From: Dryococelus australis
Taxonomy: Eukaryota; Arthropoda; Insecta; Phasmatodea; Phasmatidae
Length of the DNA: 64,000 nucleotides
Assembly: GCA_029891345.1 (NCBI GenBank)
Contig: CM056995.1
Location: 219,878,260-219,942,259 of the forward strand
Reading direction: 5' to 3'
Below the pieces are notes generated by a model, which saw only the letters and a list, made by a program, of their open reading frames with translations, made no database searches and was not told the origin of the DNA. Position numbers and translations under genes: made by a program. Shown piece by piece: positions 22,637 to 33,744 of the stretch (the stretch's first letter is position 1; each line of letters starts with the position of its first letter).

Positions 22637-23066
22637 TATAAAGATTGTTCACGATAAAGTGAGAACTTTAGAAATGAACCTTAGAAAAAAGTCACTGTCC
22701 CTGCATGCATATATTTTAATGGGCGCACTGAGTAACATTCGCCCAATAAAGTTGGTAACGATGGATGGAAAGTAGTTCCATATCTTAACGTCGAATAAAT
22801 AGTGTAAGGAAACCATTTGTAATACTTAAAATTATTTCTTTCGATTTCTGTTTTTTTAATGCATCGAAGTGTAAAAATGAGCAGATTTGTAATGTATTAC
22901 TTATTTTCTTAATAAATTCACAATTTCATTTGACCGACGCAGGAATAAAGTGATGAGGCCCATGGCAATGTTAATTTTACGTAAGGCGGGGGAATGCGCA
23001 ACGTGTATACAAGTAGATCTTAAATAGGGTTTGGAAAAGTGCTCATTTTACCGTGAACAGCCTATA
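22637..23066 (-). mobile_element. MITE copy 3, 430-bp subfamily, inverted relative to copy 2
   Basis: Left end TATAAAGATTGTTCACG and right end GTGAACAGCCTATA. The core aligns with the reverse complement of 21322-21752 (GGGCGCACTGAGTAAC; AAAAATGAGCAG). The open frame of 145 codons that overlaps it (22338-22775) is incidental. Confidence 0.8.
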
Positions 23067-25080
23067 CTGCGATGTATACACACAATATTATTGTACAGTG
23101 TTTCACTCTGCACTATACCGAAACCAGAACACTGCACGCGCAGAACACGCTACTTGTAGGTTGACTGTGCGATGGGAATTTTGGCTAGGTCTGAGGTGCG
23201 TCACTGCAGCTGTGCGTGGTGGTCAAGGAATTTCAAGCACTAGTTAGAATTTCTCCTGCAGGACAGGTTGTCTCGGCTGAATAGTACTTTTCGTGTCACA
23301 AAGTTCCCCTCGCTTATGCTTCTTTCTTTGTCCCTTCTGTGATGGTGTCCAAAATTTGGGTAATTTGCTAAATTTCTCTTTTGTACGTTTCCATAGAAAA
23401 TGTTATGCAGCAATCCAACAAAAGGCTTTTCGCTCACGGTATCCATTTATATTTCTATTTATATATTCTAAAAAAAATTACATTTTCATTGTAAAATTGA
23501 AATTTTATTCTACAGATATTTATGAGATAAATTATCTTCCTTGATATATTTAATATTAAACTCTAATATAAGCTACATAAATTAAATAAATACCAAAATA
23601 ATAAATAGAAAATTAACAAAAATAAAAAATTAATTAAAAACTTTATTTTGGATCTTCTGATTTAAAAGTGAATAATTTCCTAGTAATAAATATAAGCCTT
23701 GACTTTCTAATAATTCAAATCATCCATTATCACTACACTGATTAAATGTTAAACCAAATACTAACGGATATGAAGGAATTTTGATAGTTAAATATGGTAC
23801 AAAGCACATATTACCAATAAATATGCAAACGCCACTTTCAAAAAAGTACTTCGACACTGAAAGAAAATAAATTTTTGTTGGATCCATTAGTTATCATTCT
23901 TCCAACTTGGCATTTTGTGCCATCCTACTTTCAAGGGCCAGAAAATCTGATGACTGTGCCAAATGGGACAATAGCGCTTAGTAAGTGAATTAAATGCTGT
24001 AAGCCTGACACATCTGAATAAAATTTACACAAATACTGTTACTCTACATATATCAATGGACAGGAAAAATTTTAAGATACTTAAGAGCAATTCATCTGAA
24101 CTACTCTATAATTTTTTCCAGTCAAATCAGTCAGCTTTTGTGTAGTACATTTCATTCATCTTAATCCTTCAAACATTCCCAGAACATAGTTTCATATTTT
24201 TATATAACAAAAAAAGGTTGCGTGTCATCACTATTACACAGCCTAAAGACATAAATAGCTAACATTTACCACTAACATTTACCAAGTGATATTTCTTCCT
24301 CACTTCATTAAAAACTACACTAACAAAGTAAAAAAAATAAGGAATAATTGGTCATGTAGGTTGGTACTATAGTCCAAGAAATATGCTGAACCACTCTAAA
24401 TTAATACACACTTACAGTGTACATTAAAATCAGGTTACTCTTACGAGTATAATATTTACATGCCTATTTAATAGGCTGCTTTTATCAGTGCTTGTCCAAA
24501 ATACAGTAACTACATGACTTAGACATCTTCATGCAAAATTTTATTTCCGTGTATGTAATTTCAAAACTATAACTTCGAAATTTTAAGATTTCATTTTCTA
24601 GTAAGATTGTAATTCATTTTTACATCAATTTTGGTTGATCGTTCTTAAGTCAAATGCTACAACGGTTACGGAGATAGGCATGAAACAACAGCAACCAATT
24701 ATTACTTGATGAAACTGGAAATACGTACCAAGAGCGTAAACATGATAATGGAGTAACTTGCACTGAAAGTAAAATTTGTAAGAAATGTATTAATAATAAG
24801 TATTCATTTCCCAAGACTTAGTGCTTGAAGTTTAGACCATATGGTTTTGTAGGGAAAGTCTAAATATAGCAAAACACCTACTTTGTGATGTTATTCCGGC
24901 CATTTTTTTTAGAGACTCAATGCTCTTAAATGGAATCCCTAGAAAAAAAACATTTAAAAGCCTCAAGGTTATATCTCACTATACGGGAACATTGCAACTA
25001 GCTGATCCCAAGACTGTGATATGCATTCCTGGGAAACTGAATTTCTCGAAAAACTAAATTTCGCAACAGTATGACATTAT
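23067..25080. other. Intron sequence, no gene recognised
   Basis: AT-rich intron DNA with short random frames. I saw no repeat boundary, exon or RNA gene in it. Confidence 0.45.
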
Positions 25081-25286
25081 TACTGCAATGTATGCCAATA
25101 TTTTAAAGAGTGTCGGATACTAAATATTTAGTAAGTATTTTATATTTGTACCAAAAATTGCTGAACTTTTATGCATTGTATGTAATGCCATTTCCCGAGA
25201 ATAAAAGAAATTATTATTACATTTTTTTTTTATTTGATGTCAAATCCAAAATTTTTCTGTTTTACTGCAGACATATTAAAAGATAC

Positions 25287-25526
25287 TATAGGCTATTCAC
25301 TGTAAAGTGAGCACTTTTGAAAGACTTCTCATTTTTAATAATAGTCGATAAATATATTTTATTTAGGCTTCAGGCGTTAACTACCGAGTATAGTCAAATA
25401 TACACACTATGTTCATTACTTACATGGCAATATTTATTTAAAATTGGGGTTGAAGGATAAAAAATAGTTAAAAGGAAAAAGTAATTAGGGAATCAAAAGT
25501 GCTCACTTTACCGTGAACAGCCTATA
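25287..25526 (-). mobile_element. MITE copy 4, uninterrupted 240-bp form
   Basis: The ends are TATAGGCTATTCACTG and GTGAACAGCCTATA. In reverse complement the whole copy aligns with MITE copy 1 joined across the LTR insertion, including the words GCCATGTAAGTAATGAACATAGTGTG where copy 1 carries the ACAG duplication. It is the paralogous empty site for the 8.5-kb LTR element. Confidence 0.85.
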
Positions 25527-25694
25527 ACCGAGATGTACTAATGAAAAAAATTACAACGTAAACTAATGCAATGGGCTACCACATAACACATGTAATCACC
25601 AAACAGCAGTTAATGCTTTTTTTTTTAAAAGTAAAAATTAAGATATGTTTGCGTATTTTTAATTTTTTTAATGCATTAACTGTTATTTGGAGTT

Positions 25695-25696
<2 letters not shown>

Positions 25697-25725
<29 letters not shown>

Positions 25726-25792
25726 TTAATGCATTAACTGTTATTTGGAGTTATATATATATATATATATATATATAAATATATATATATAA

Positions 25793-25835
<43 letters not shown>
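25697..25835. repeat. (AT)n microsatellite in the foldback loop
   Basis: Two long TA runs are separated by a repeat of the GCATTAACTGTTATTTGGAG unit (copies starting near 25674 and 25731). Confidence 0.9.
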
Positions 25836-25836
<1 letters not shown>

Positions 25837-27439
25837 AGGGGTAGCCCAAATATGAAATGCTGTAAATTTTTTCGTTAGTACATCTCCGTATTTGTTATTA
25901 CAGCTGCGGCAAAACAGAGAAATTTCGGATTTGACATCAAATTATTCAAAAAATATAGTGTAAATTTTTTATTCGAAGATAATGTAATCACGTGCAATGC
26001 GTGCAAGTTGAACAATGTTTGGTACAATTATAAAATAATTAATACAACGCTACCTCACACTTAAACTACAGGTGCCCAATTTGTATTTTTCTTCTTTCCC
26101 TTGAGTAAACTGCAAAGAAAACCCTAAAGTTGCAATCCCCCCCCCCCCCCCCAATTTCTACCATTTTTTCTTTTAGCATATTTTTAGGATAAAAGTAAGT
26201 TATATACTGGTGACTATAAATAACTGTTTTATGCACGAACACAGATTTTGCAGATAAATATTTTACTGGTAGTCATAGTGTAAACTGTATACGAACCTTC
26301 ATTGCTTCAGCCTACGAACCACACGAGTGTTATGTTTCAGTAATTGTAGCCACCGAGGCCCTGCTTACTTGTGTTAAATGCAAACACACTTCAATCATCA
26401 CTTTAGTTGTGAAAAGGGTGGGTGACTTTGGGTATTGCTCCCAAGGTTGAATTCAATATCCTTTCCTCATTTCACTGTTTTTTTTTTGTCAGATCAGTTC
26501 AGCTTTTGAAGCCCTAATGAGGGAATCAGGCATGTATTTTGTCCTTTCAAGTCAGCCACGTGTTGCAAAGTGGGCTGCAGAGAGCATCATTAGCTACAGG
26601 TTTTGTTGCAGAGCGTTGCAAAATTGCTTGTAAAATGAGCTGTGGCCAATAAGGGGAACAGTGAAGTGAGTGTGCTGTGCTGTGGTATGCTTCAACACAT
26701 TGTTTTGACTGATCAACCTAGTAAGTACGATGAGCATGTCTAGGGTCCTGGTGACTGCTTGTCTGTACAAAACCAGGAACTTACATGCAAGTATTGGAGA
26801 TCTTACACTGCACAATTTTGTGAATAAGCATAGTACATATTTTCACTTGGTATTGAACCCCTGGTTCATTGGTTCTTTAGTGATCCTGAATTTGTGATAT
26901 AGTCATTGCTGAGAGCATTTCAATACCATACATATAGCAATAGTGGGTAAAATTTTAATAAAATATCTACTTGAACAGACCCAGTGATTAGCAAAGAGGC
27001 TTCCTTTAATGTAATCAGTGGGGGATTATCAACGTCCTGCAGGGCAGTGAAAGATATACAAGTGGTGATGAAGGTAGTAAGAGTATTGGACTTACGCAAG
27101 CAGTGAAAGTGCTCCACTGCATTAATCCAGAAACACTTATTTCCCTCTACTAAAAATGTAATGTTTTAGTATTGACTTAGGGGTTGTTTAAGGATTCTTT
27201 TCAGGATGATTGGATATTTATAGTATTCACAAGAGTATGTAGAATAATGTTAGGATAAGTTGGGTTCAATCAAATGTATTAACTTAAAACTTTAACAGCA
27301 TGTTATTCTTTCAAAATTTTATAAATGGTAGGATACTAGGCCCATAGTAGGACAACTATGGAAACAATGTGTTTAGTTCTGTCTTAAGCAAAGGAAATAC
27401 AATACAACAACAACATACAGATAAGCTACAATCAGCCCA

Positions 27440-27612
27440 AGAAACACTGAGATAGATAAATATATATAGATATAAATAGAGAGATATGTAGAGATAAAGA
27501 GTTAGGGATATAGAGATATAAATAAAGATAGAGATAGCTATGTAGATAGAGATATATAGAGATAGAGAGAGAAATAAAAAATATATAATTAATACATCAT
27601 ATATATATATGT
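27440..27612. repeat. (GATA)n-like simple repeat
   Basis: Imperfect GATA/GATAGA/ATATAG units fill this stretch, followed by a short (AT) run. It lies about 70 bases before the next kinase exon. Confidence 0.85.
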
Positions 27613-27680
27613 AATGTATTAATCATTAACAAAAGTAATACATTCAATATCAATAATGTAATTTAATTGTTGACAACTAG

Positions 27681-27822
27681 GGAGAAGACTTAATCAGAGG
27701 TGCCATAATGGCAAATGACTTTCTGAACAACCTGGAGCCTAATCAGATAGACCTCGTTGTCGGTGCCATGTACCACCAGCATCACTCGGAATACACTTTC
27801 ATTATAACTGAAGGAGAACCAG
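27681..27822 (+). CDS. cGMP-dependent protein kinase exon, start of nucleotide-binding domain A
   Basis: The exon follows acceptor GACAACTAG and ends at donor GTAAGC. It encodes GEDLIRGAIMANDFLNNLEP, then QIDLVVGAMYHQHH and EYTFIITEGEPG, which is the start of the first cyclic-nucleotide-binding domain of PKG: the I/LDNDF-like helix before CNB-A, the metal-independent Y/F-IITEG beta strand and the glycine turn. It starts in phase 0 and ends in phase 1, which fits both neighbours. In the cytosolic kinase this region binds cGMP and relieves autoinhibition. No stop or frameshift is present. Confidence 0.9.
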
Positions 27823-28561
27823 GTAAGCAAAACTAAATTATTCGTTCCACAATTAAGTATATATATTTTTTACTTTCTTATATCTTTTGCTTTTGGTTGG
27901 ACTATCCATTCATTATTCCGCTATTCACTTTTCGAGTTTCTTCTAGAGAAGTGATTTTGATACTGAGGAGTGCTTATTAAATAAAACCTAAAACCTTATT
28001 CTTGTTATGATAAGAGATGTATAAACATTTTGCTGTTGTGTAATGATAATAAGTGTAATTTTTATTCTACTACCATTACAATTTTACAGTAATTGATGTG
28101 TGTGTTCAGGTATTATATCTTCAAATTTCTGGTATGTATTATTATTTCATTATTTTGTTTATTGTATTTTGCATCCTGAAAACTTGTTTCGTTAAACCTT
28201 TCTTTCTTTTATTTACTGCTGATTGTACACTTTGACACGTTCCATATCTCTGTTTTTATATCTCCTGAGCGGTAGTAAAATTAATTAATTAAAATATTCA
28301 TATTTTAAATAAAAATTTTAGTGATTTACAAAAGTCACTGCAAGTTTTCAGTATTTATAATATTGTACAATTTTATAAGATTACTCATCCATGTAAACTA
28401 AGCACTAATAATTTTATCTAAGTTAAAAATATCTGGGAGAATTTATTTATGTTTGCTTTATTGAATACTTCGTGTTTTTCTCCCAAACACCATCATGGTG
28501 GGAGGTCTTGGAAGTCCACAGGTCCAACATAACCAGAGCAATAAGTGAGAGCATGCTTCAG

Positions 28562-28699
28562 GTAACCATCTGTACGTGTCTGGGGAAGGAGAATTTGAAG
28601 TGCAAAAGAGAGGACAGTTACTGGGTACCTTCGGCCATGGGCGAGTTTTTGGCGAACTTGCCATTCTCTACAACTCTCCACGCAATGCTTCTATTCGAG
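28562..28699 (+). CDS. cGMP-dependent protein kinase exon, CNB-A phosphate-binding cassette
   Basis: Acceptor GCTTCAG, donor GTGGGT, phase 1 in and phase 1 out. The product reads (G)NHLYVSGEGEFEVQKRGQ, then LLGTFGHGRVFGELAILYNS and PRNASIR. FGELAI with the following Arg is the phosphate-binding cassette of CNB-A. The residue after the conserved Arg is Asn, where PKG proteins usually have Thr, a residue tied to cGMP selectivity. Overlapping open frames on both strands are shadows. Confidence 0.92.
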
Positions 28700-28787
28700 G
28701 TGGGTCTTCATTCATCTCTACAATAACACATGTGAATTTTGTATGTGGAAAACAAATCCTGACCTGTGTGTCCTTTCTTGTCTCCAG

Positions 28788-28957
28788 TGATGACAGATGC
28801 TATGGTGTGGGTGTTGGAGCGAGAAGTGTTTAAACAGATCATGATGGTGTCTAGCATCCAGAGGAGTCAAGACAGCATAAAGTACCTGCGCAGTGTCCCA
28901 CTTCTGGAGAAACTCAACGAACAGAACCTCACTGAAATGGCAAACCTGCTCAAAGTG
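28788..28957 (+). CDS. cGMP-dependent protein kinase exon, end of CNB-A and start of CNB-B
   Basis: Acceptor GTCTCCAG, donor GTATGT, phase 1 in and phase 0 out. It encodes MTDAMVWVLEREVFKQIMM (the WVLER...F.QIM helix closing CNB-A), then SIKYLRSVPLLEKLNEQNL and TEMANLLKV, the linker helix and first helix of CNB-B. The separation from the preceding exon by only 88 bases is the shortest intron of this gene in the window. Confidence 0.93.
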
Positions 28958-29005
28958 GTATGTACACACTCGGCTTCTTATACACACATACCTTTCATTA
29001 TATTT
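28958..29005. other. Intron between PKG exons, left flank of gypsy element
   Basis: The donor GTATGTACAC starts a 10.3-kb intron (28958-39265) that holds two gypsy-type elements. Only the first 48 bases precede the target duplication. Confidence 0.7.
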
Positions 29006-29010
29006 TTACT

Positions 29011-29275
29011 TGTAATGTTTATGTTGTTACGCATGTAACTAGCCTTATTGGAATACTTAATTGACTGTACATAGTTACAACAGCAACTTCTAGTTTCTTA
29101 TTAAGTCCTTCAAACTAGTCACCTCGACGGCCATCTTGCTGCCACTGTCAAGACCACACACCAGTAACCTACACCATTTGTAATGGTTCACCAGTGCTAC
29201 CAACCTTTACAATATAGCACTCCATCATCTGTTATGGTTCACCAGTGTTACCAACTTTTACAATATATCACTACA
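29011..29275 (-). repeat. 3' LTR of the gypsy element
   Basis: About 265 bp, closely similar to 33475-33739 (shared CACCTCGACGGCCATCTTGC and GTCAAGACCACACACCA words). Internal duplication of a GTTATGGTTCACCAGTG-CCAAC unit is visible in both LTRs. Confidence 0.9.
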
Positions 29276-29726
29276 TCTCCCTATTTATTACACTTTTAAA
29301 AAATAATACATGCATTAAATTATTAGATTCATTTTACTGCATAGTTACTTAAATAACTATGTGCCTTGATAGTCCTTTGTGGTCTCAACTTCATACTGAC
29401 GTTTCGTTCTTTCCTCTGCTCTCTGAATGAGGTAATTTGTTCAGTTCCAAACCCTTGAAACCCTTTATCATGAAGTCCGTGCCCCGATGAAAACCCTCGA
29501 AAGCCTTCATCATGTACTCCTCTTCTTTCTGATATATTTGGTTCCACTCTTACAACTCTTTGTTCTCCTGTCCAGTAAGGATGCACATTACGTATTTCAA
29601 TCACACTTGTTTGTGTCTGTTCCCTCTGAACCTTGGACTCCTTAGGTGAAACGTATTTCGTATCTTTATTCTTCCTAGCTCAACTTCAATTAGGACAGAC
29701 CTTGGTGCATCACACATTTGTATCAC

Positions 29727-30375
29727 TTAAGCAGGCTTCCAAAAGCCTCGATCATGGTACACCACATGTTCACCCTTTTCAAATCTTGCCATTCTGGGCT
29801 TGGCATTCTTGTCATAACAAGCCTTGTTCCCAAAATCATTCTTTAACTGTGTTTCATAGACATTTGTTACAACATTAGGTTTTAACAGGTTATCACGGAT
29901 AGGCAGTGTTGTTCTTGTTCTTCGACTGCATAGCAGTTGTGGCGGACTAAATTGTGACCCCAACACTGGTGTATTGCGATATTCTAGCAATATCATATTG
30001 ATTTCCAGGTTCTCCTCCACACTTTTCTTCAGTATCTGTTTGCAAATTTCTACAGCTCATTCTCCTAGACCATTACTCCGAAAGTAGTATGGGTTTGAAG
30101 TTTGGATTTAAAAGTCTGTAGTCTCCACTGAACTGCCATATTTGTTGAGAATTAAATGGCATGTTGTCTGCTCTCAAGGTATCAGGTATGCAATGCGTTG
30201 AGAAAATAACTTTCAGTTTGTTTGCTATAGTATATGAATCCTTGAAGGACAGGGGAACAAACTCAAACCATTTAGAATAATAGTCACAGAGTACAAGGAA
30301 AGACTGTGTTTTCAATTCGAGTAGGTCGCATGCCACCTTCTGGAATGGTAATTTTTGTGGTTTCTGTACAATCAT
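29727..30375 (-). pseudogene. gypsy integrase relic
   Basis: The 30375-30073 frame carries the core start (PFQKVACDLLEL, then LVLCDYYSKWFEF, then IFSTHCIPDTLRADN) with the first catalytic Asp in VACDLL and an Asp-Asn pair where the second Asp-Gly is usual. The 30020-29727 frame gives the rest (EYRNTPVLG, QLLCSRRTRTTLP, ARFEKGEHVVYHD), which is the C-terminal DNA-binding part. A frame change separates the two. The enzyme would insert the cDNA copy; it is dead here. Confidence 0.8.
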
Positions 30376-31118
30376 TCCCTCTTTTGGATTTTTTTGCAGC
30401 GCTTCTCACATAGCCTACATTTGGATGCAAAGTTCTTTATGTCTATGTCCATGCCCGCCCAATAGAATAGCGTTTTTGCCCTGGTTTAGTCTTTGATATG
30501 CCAAAGTGAGACTGGTGTATATGTTCCAACATAGTTTGTTTTAATGCAGTAGGTACAATGACACGCTCACCCAAGAACACTAAACCATCTTCAACCACAA
30601 TCTCATTTCAGAAGTGTCAATAAAACATCACTTTTGCTGTATTGTTAGAAAAGGGTTTTTTTTTTGATCGGATATATTGATAGAGTGCACCACTCCATTC
30701 AATGAGACATCAATTTTACTTACAGGATTTTCAGAACATATCCTACTCAGGGCATTTTTGATCTAGGTACATAGACGAGGTTGATTCTGTACAAGTTCAG
30801 CTTAAGTTTAATACTTTGTAATCACTTGGAAGGGATATGACAGATTTCTTTCTTCATTAGTAAACCAATGAATGGTGATCTGTTTGAATGCTTACATTAT
30901 GACTATGGATGTACTGGTGAAAATGTTTACATGCAAAAAGAACTGCCAGGAACTCTTTATCGATCTGTCTGTGAGAGAGTTTTCGATGCATAACACACTG
31001 GCTTGTTGTCCTGTAACGAAACAGATCCAATCCCTTCCTTACTACTATCGGGTTGAATCACAATAGGTTTACACTCATCAAAAGTTTGTAAAACAGGTTC
31101 AGATGTATAGACAGTGTT

Positions 31119-32262
31119 TTATGTCCCAACACTTTTACCATGAACATTTGGGATCCACCTAAACTCTGTGTCTTTCTTGAGGAGACTTCGCAATGGAACA
31201 GTAATTTCAGTAAGCTTTGGGATGAACACTGTCATATAATTTACTAGGCCTAGAAAATGTTTAAGGTCTTGCCTACTCTTGGGGGCATCATAGTTTGTGA
31301 TTGCAGTGACTTTACTTGTGTCTGGAATATCATTACCACCACTAAAGGTGTGACCAACACCAACATATTTGATTTCCTGCACCTTGTACTGAAACTTTAT
31401 TTGGTCACATTTAATGTTGCATTTCTGTGTTCTATCTAGTACCTGCTACCTGCTTTAGTACACTGTCATGTGTTTGTTCATCTGATGTGTAAATAAGCAA
31501 GTCATATACTTATATCATAACACCATTAATGTCACCAAATATGGCAATGTTACATTCTTGAAAGACTTCTGCTGAGATTTTTAACACAAATGGTAATCGT
31601 TCGAAATAATAACTGTTGAATGGAGTGTAAAATGTACAGTATGAATAACTTTGTTGGTTCAACTGTATATGCCAAAAAGAGTTTTTTAGATCAAGAACAC
31701 TAAAGTATCATGCACTTTTTTTTAGCTTAGCAGTTACATCCCTGACTGTAGGAATTTCATAATATTCTTTAATAAGGGCAGAATTAAGGTCTTGTGGGTC
31801 TAGACAAAGTCTCAAAGACCTAACTGGCTTTTCTACAGTCACCAATCGATTGTCCCATTCTATTGGAGAGGTGCATTTTGCTATGATGTTTAATTTACAC
31901 AGCCTATCTAGTTCTGGTTTAAGTCTGTCTTTGATTACCAATGGTACTCTTTCTGGTGGCTTAGCCATAGGGACACAATTATCTTTCAATTAGAGAGTAT
32001 AGTCATTTTGAAATTTACCAATGCCTGAGAAAACCTCTGCATATGGGGAGACTATGTTGTTCTTTAAGTTTTCAGTTACTTCAACTTTATTCGCCACATT
32101 TCGACTTAGCAGCCCCATCTTCTCACACGATTTAAGTCCTAATATAGGAACAAATTCTTCATCTATAACAATTAATGTTGCATCTGAACTTGCACAATGT
32201 AAAGTCAGGTGGACATCAGTGCATCCAACGACCTTGATTTTAGAGTTATTGTACGCTGCCAA
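31119..32262 (-). pseudogene. gypsy protease C-terminus and reverse transcriptase relic
   Basis: Residues from 32262 include FVPILGLKSCEKMGLL (end of the protease) and YAEVFSGIGKF (the linker to reverse transcriptase). From 31989 come PERVPLVIKDRLKPELDRL, LRLCLDPQDLN and the finger/palm start, then an in-frame stop. The catalytic box near 31490 reads VYDLLIY with a stop just before it, so the usual two-Asp motif is lost. The 31382-31119 frame gives the thumb (DLKHFLGLVNYM). RNase H was not recognised and is probably deleted. Confidence 0.8.
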
Positions 32263-32488
32263 CTATATGTTTTCTTAGAGTTGCACTGTTTTTGGGACAC
32301 ATTGTTTTAAAAAGAAAAATGTTTTTAGGGGCAGTCGACTCTCAAGACCTCGCTGTTACGAGCCGCCCAAATCTCTTCACTTCACTTCACTTTATAGGGG
32401 CAGTATGTTTACACATGCCCTTGGGTCAAGCTTGAAAGTCACTTCAACTGCACTTTCTATACAATATGTTTCACTTCACAATTAATTG

Positions 32489-33348
32489 TTACAATATGAC
32501 TGTTTCCTTTGTGTTTATACACCAGGTTTCCATTTCCCAGTCAGTATTTCTGTGGGTACATTCTTCAGAATCGTTAACCTCACTTAGTTTAAAGTTGTGG
32601 GTTTTTCCCACCGAACGTGAATTGCAAACCTTCGCAAAGTGATTTCTACGGCCAAATAGTGAACTCACTTTACTTCTTGCTAGACATTTCATTGAGTCTT
32701 TAACATGCTGATAACCACGCCATTTACGCTGAATTTCAGCTTTGTTCAATGCGCATTTGAAGGTTTTGTGAGACCTGGAGACAAACTTGTTTTGTAGAAC
32801 TTAGTTTCATCAACATTCACGTAACTTGTGTCTCGCCGTGATTGTTACATCACTTCATTCGCTTGGGTTGTTGTAATTCCCGCTGTTCTAAATTGTTGGA
32901 TTGTTTCTTCTAACTCCAAGTGGTCCAACTGAATTATTTTCTCTTGAGTAATTCTGTCACTGGCTCCAAAAACAATACGATCTCTTAGTAGCTCATCTGT
33001 GTGTTTGTATTCACAGTCGTTTACCAACGTTTTCAGATCTGTTAGAAAATTGTCAAATCTTTCCCCTTCCTTCTGCTTTCGAGAGTATAAGATAAAGCGT
33101 GCCTGAAGTATGTTCTTCTTCGGGTTACAGTACATCTGGAACTTCGCATGAACAACTTCCAAAGTCTTGTTGTTTTCTTCAGCCTTTGCGAAGGTAAAAG
33201 TGTTGTACACATCAAGGGCCTCGTCCCCAACTATATTTAAGAAAATTGCAATCTTACTTTGTTCGTTTTGAGATTTCAAATCAGAAACCTCCAGATATAT
33301 TTCGAAGGTCTGCAGAATTTTTTTTCCAATTTTCACTAATGTTACCAT
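32489..33348 (-). pseudogene. gypsy gag relic
   Basis: The main frame (33348-32845, 167 codons) begins shortly after the primer site and has typical gag capsid features: SKIAIFLNIVGDEALDVYN, then FQMYCNPKKNILQARF, then ERFDNFLTDLKTLVNDC and LLRDRIVFG. A second frame (32749-32489) follows after a stop and covers a Lys/Arg-rich nucleocapsid-like part with CNSRSVGKTH, without a clean CCHC knuckle. It would form the particle shell. Stops make it inactive. Confidence 0.8.
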
Positions 33349-33474
33349 TTAAGTTTAATTTTGTTGGTACATTAAAAGCACTTGCCATATTTGTCACTGT
33401 TTCACTTAAACATCAAATAAAGTAACCCACATAAATTTACACCATTCAAATGCAAAATCCTGCAGGATCCGCCA

Positions 33475-33739
33475 TGTAATGTTTATGATGTTCCACATTT
33501 AACTAGCTTTATTGGAACACTTAATTGACTGTATACGGTTACAACAGCAACTACTAGTTTCTTATTAAGTCCTTCAAACAAGTCACCTCGACGGCCATCT
33601 TGCTGCCACTGTCAAGACCACACACCAACAACCTACACCATATGTTATTGTTTGCCAGTGTTACCAACCTTTACAATATATCACTAAATCGTCTGTTATG
33701 GTTAACTAGTGTTACCAACCTTTACAATGTATAATTACA
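33475..33739 (-). repeat. 5' LTR of the gypsy element
   Basis: About 265 bp; followed on the minus strand without gap by TGGCGGATCCTGCAGG, the likely primer-binding site (33459-33474). Differences from the 3' LTR are numerous (for example TATACGG against TACATAG), so the insertion is old. Confidence 0.9.
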
Positions 33740-33744
33740 TTACT

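Larger units (their letters stand above)
25090..26075. repeat. Foldback element with a nested MITE
   Basis: The left arm (about 25090-25286 plus 25527-25620) is reverse complementary to the right arm (about 25838-26075). Matched words include GATTTGACATCAAAT (right) with ATTTGATGTCAAATC (left), and GAGATGTACTAATG (25530) with CGTTAGTACATCTC (25872). The loop is an (AT)n microsatellite with a duplicated GCATTAACTGTTATTTGGAG unit. MITE copy 4 interrupts the left arm exactly, leaving TA on each side. Arms plus loop are about 0.75 kb without the MITE. Confidence 0.75.
29011..33739 (-). mobile_element. Ty3/gypsy retrotransposon, complete ends, decayed genes
   Basis: Two 265-bp LTRs (29011-29275 and 33475-33739) start TGTAATGTTTATG and end TACA in plus reading, and a TTACT duplication flanks them (29006-29010 and 33740-33744). 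On the minus strand a primer site TGGCGGATCCTGCAGG follows the 5' LTR directly, and a purine-rich AAATAGGGAGA precedes the 3' LTR. Between them lie gag, a protease/reverse-transcriptase region and integrase in the gypsy order, all with stops. The interior of 4.2 kb is short for the family, so segments such as RNase H are probably deleted. It sits antisense in a kinase intron. Confidence 0.9.

Noticed and set aside
22338..22775. Plus-strand open frame of 145 codons
   Set aside because: It overlaps the MITE at 22637-23066 and shows no domain or conserved composition.
26472..26630. Possible exon after a T-tract and CAG (ISSAFEALMRESGMYF...)
   Set aside because: No match to any kinase segment expected between the exons at 17603 and 27681, no convincing donor, and the frame would interrupt the phase-0 join between those two exons.
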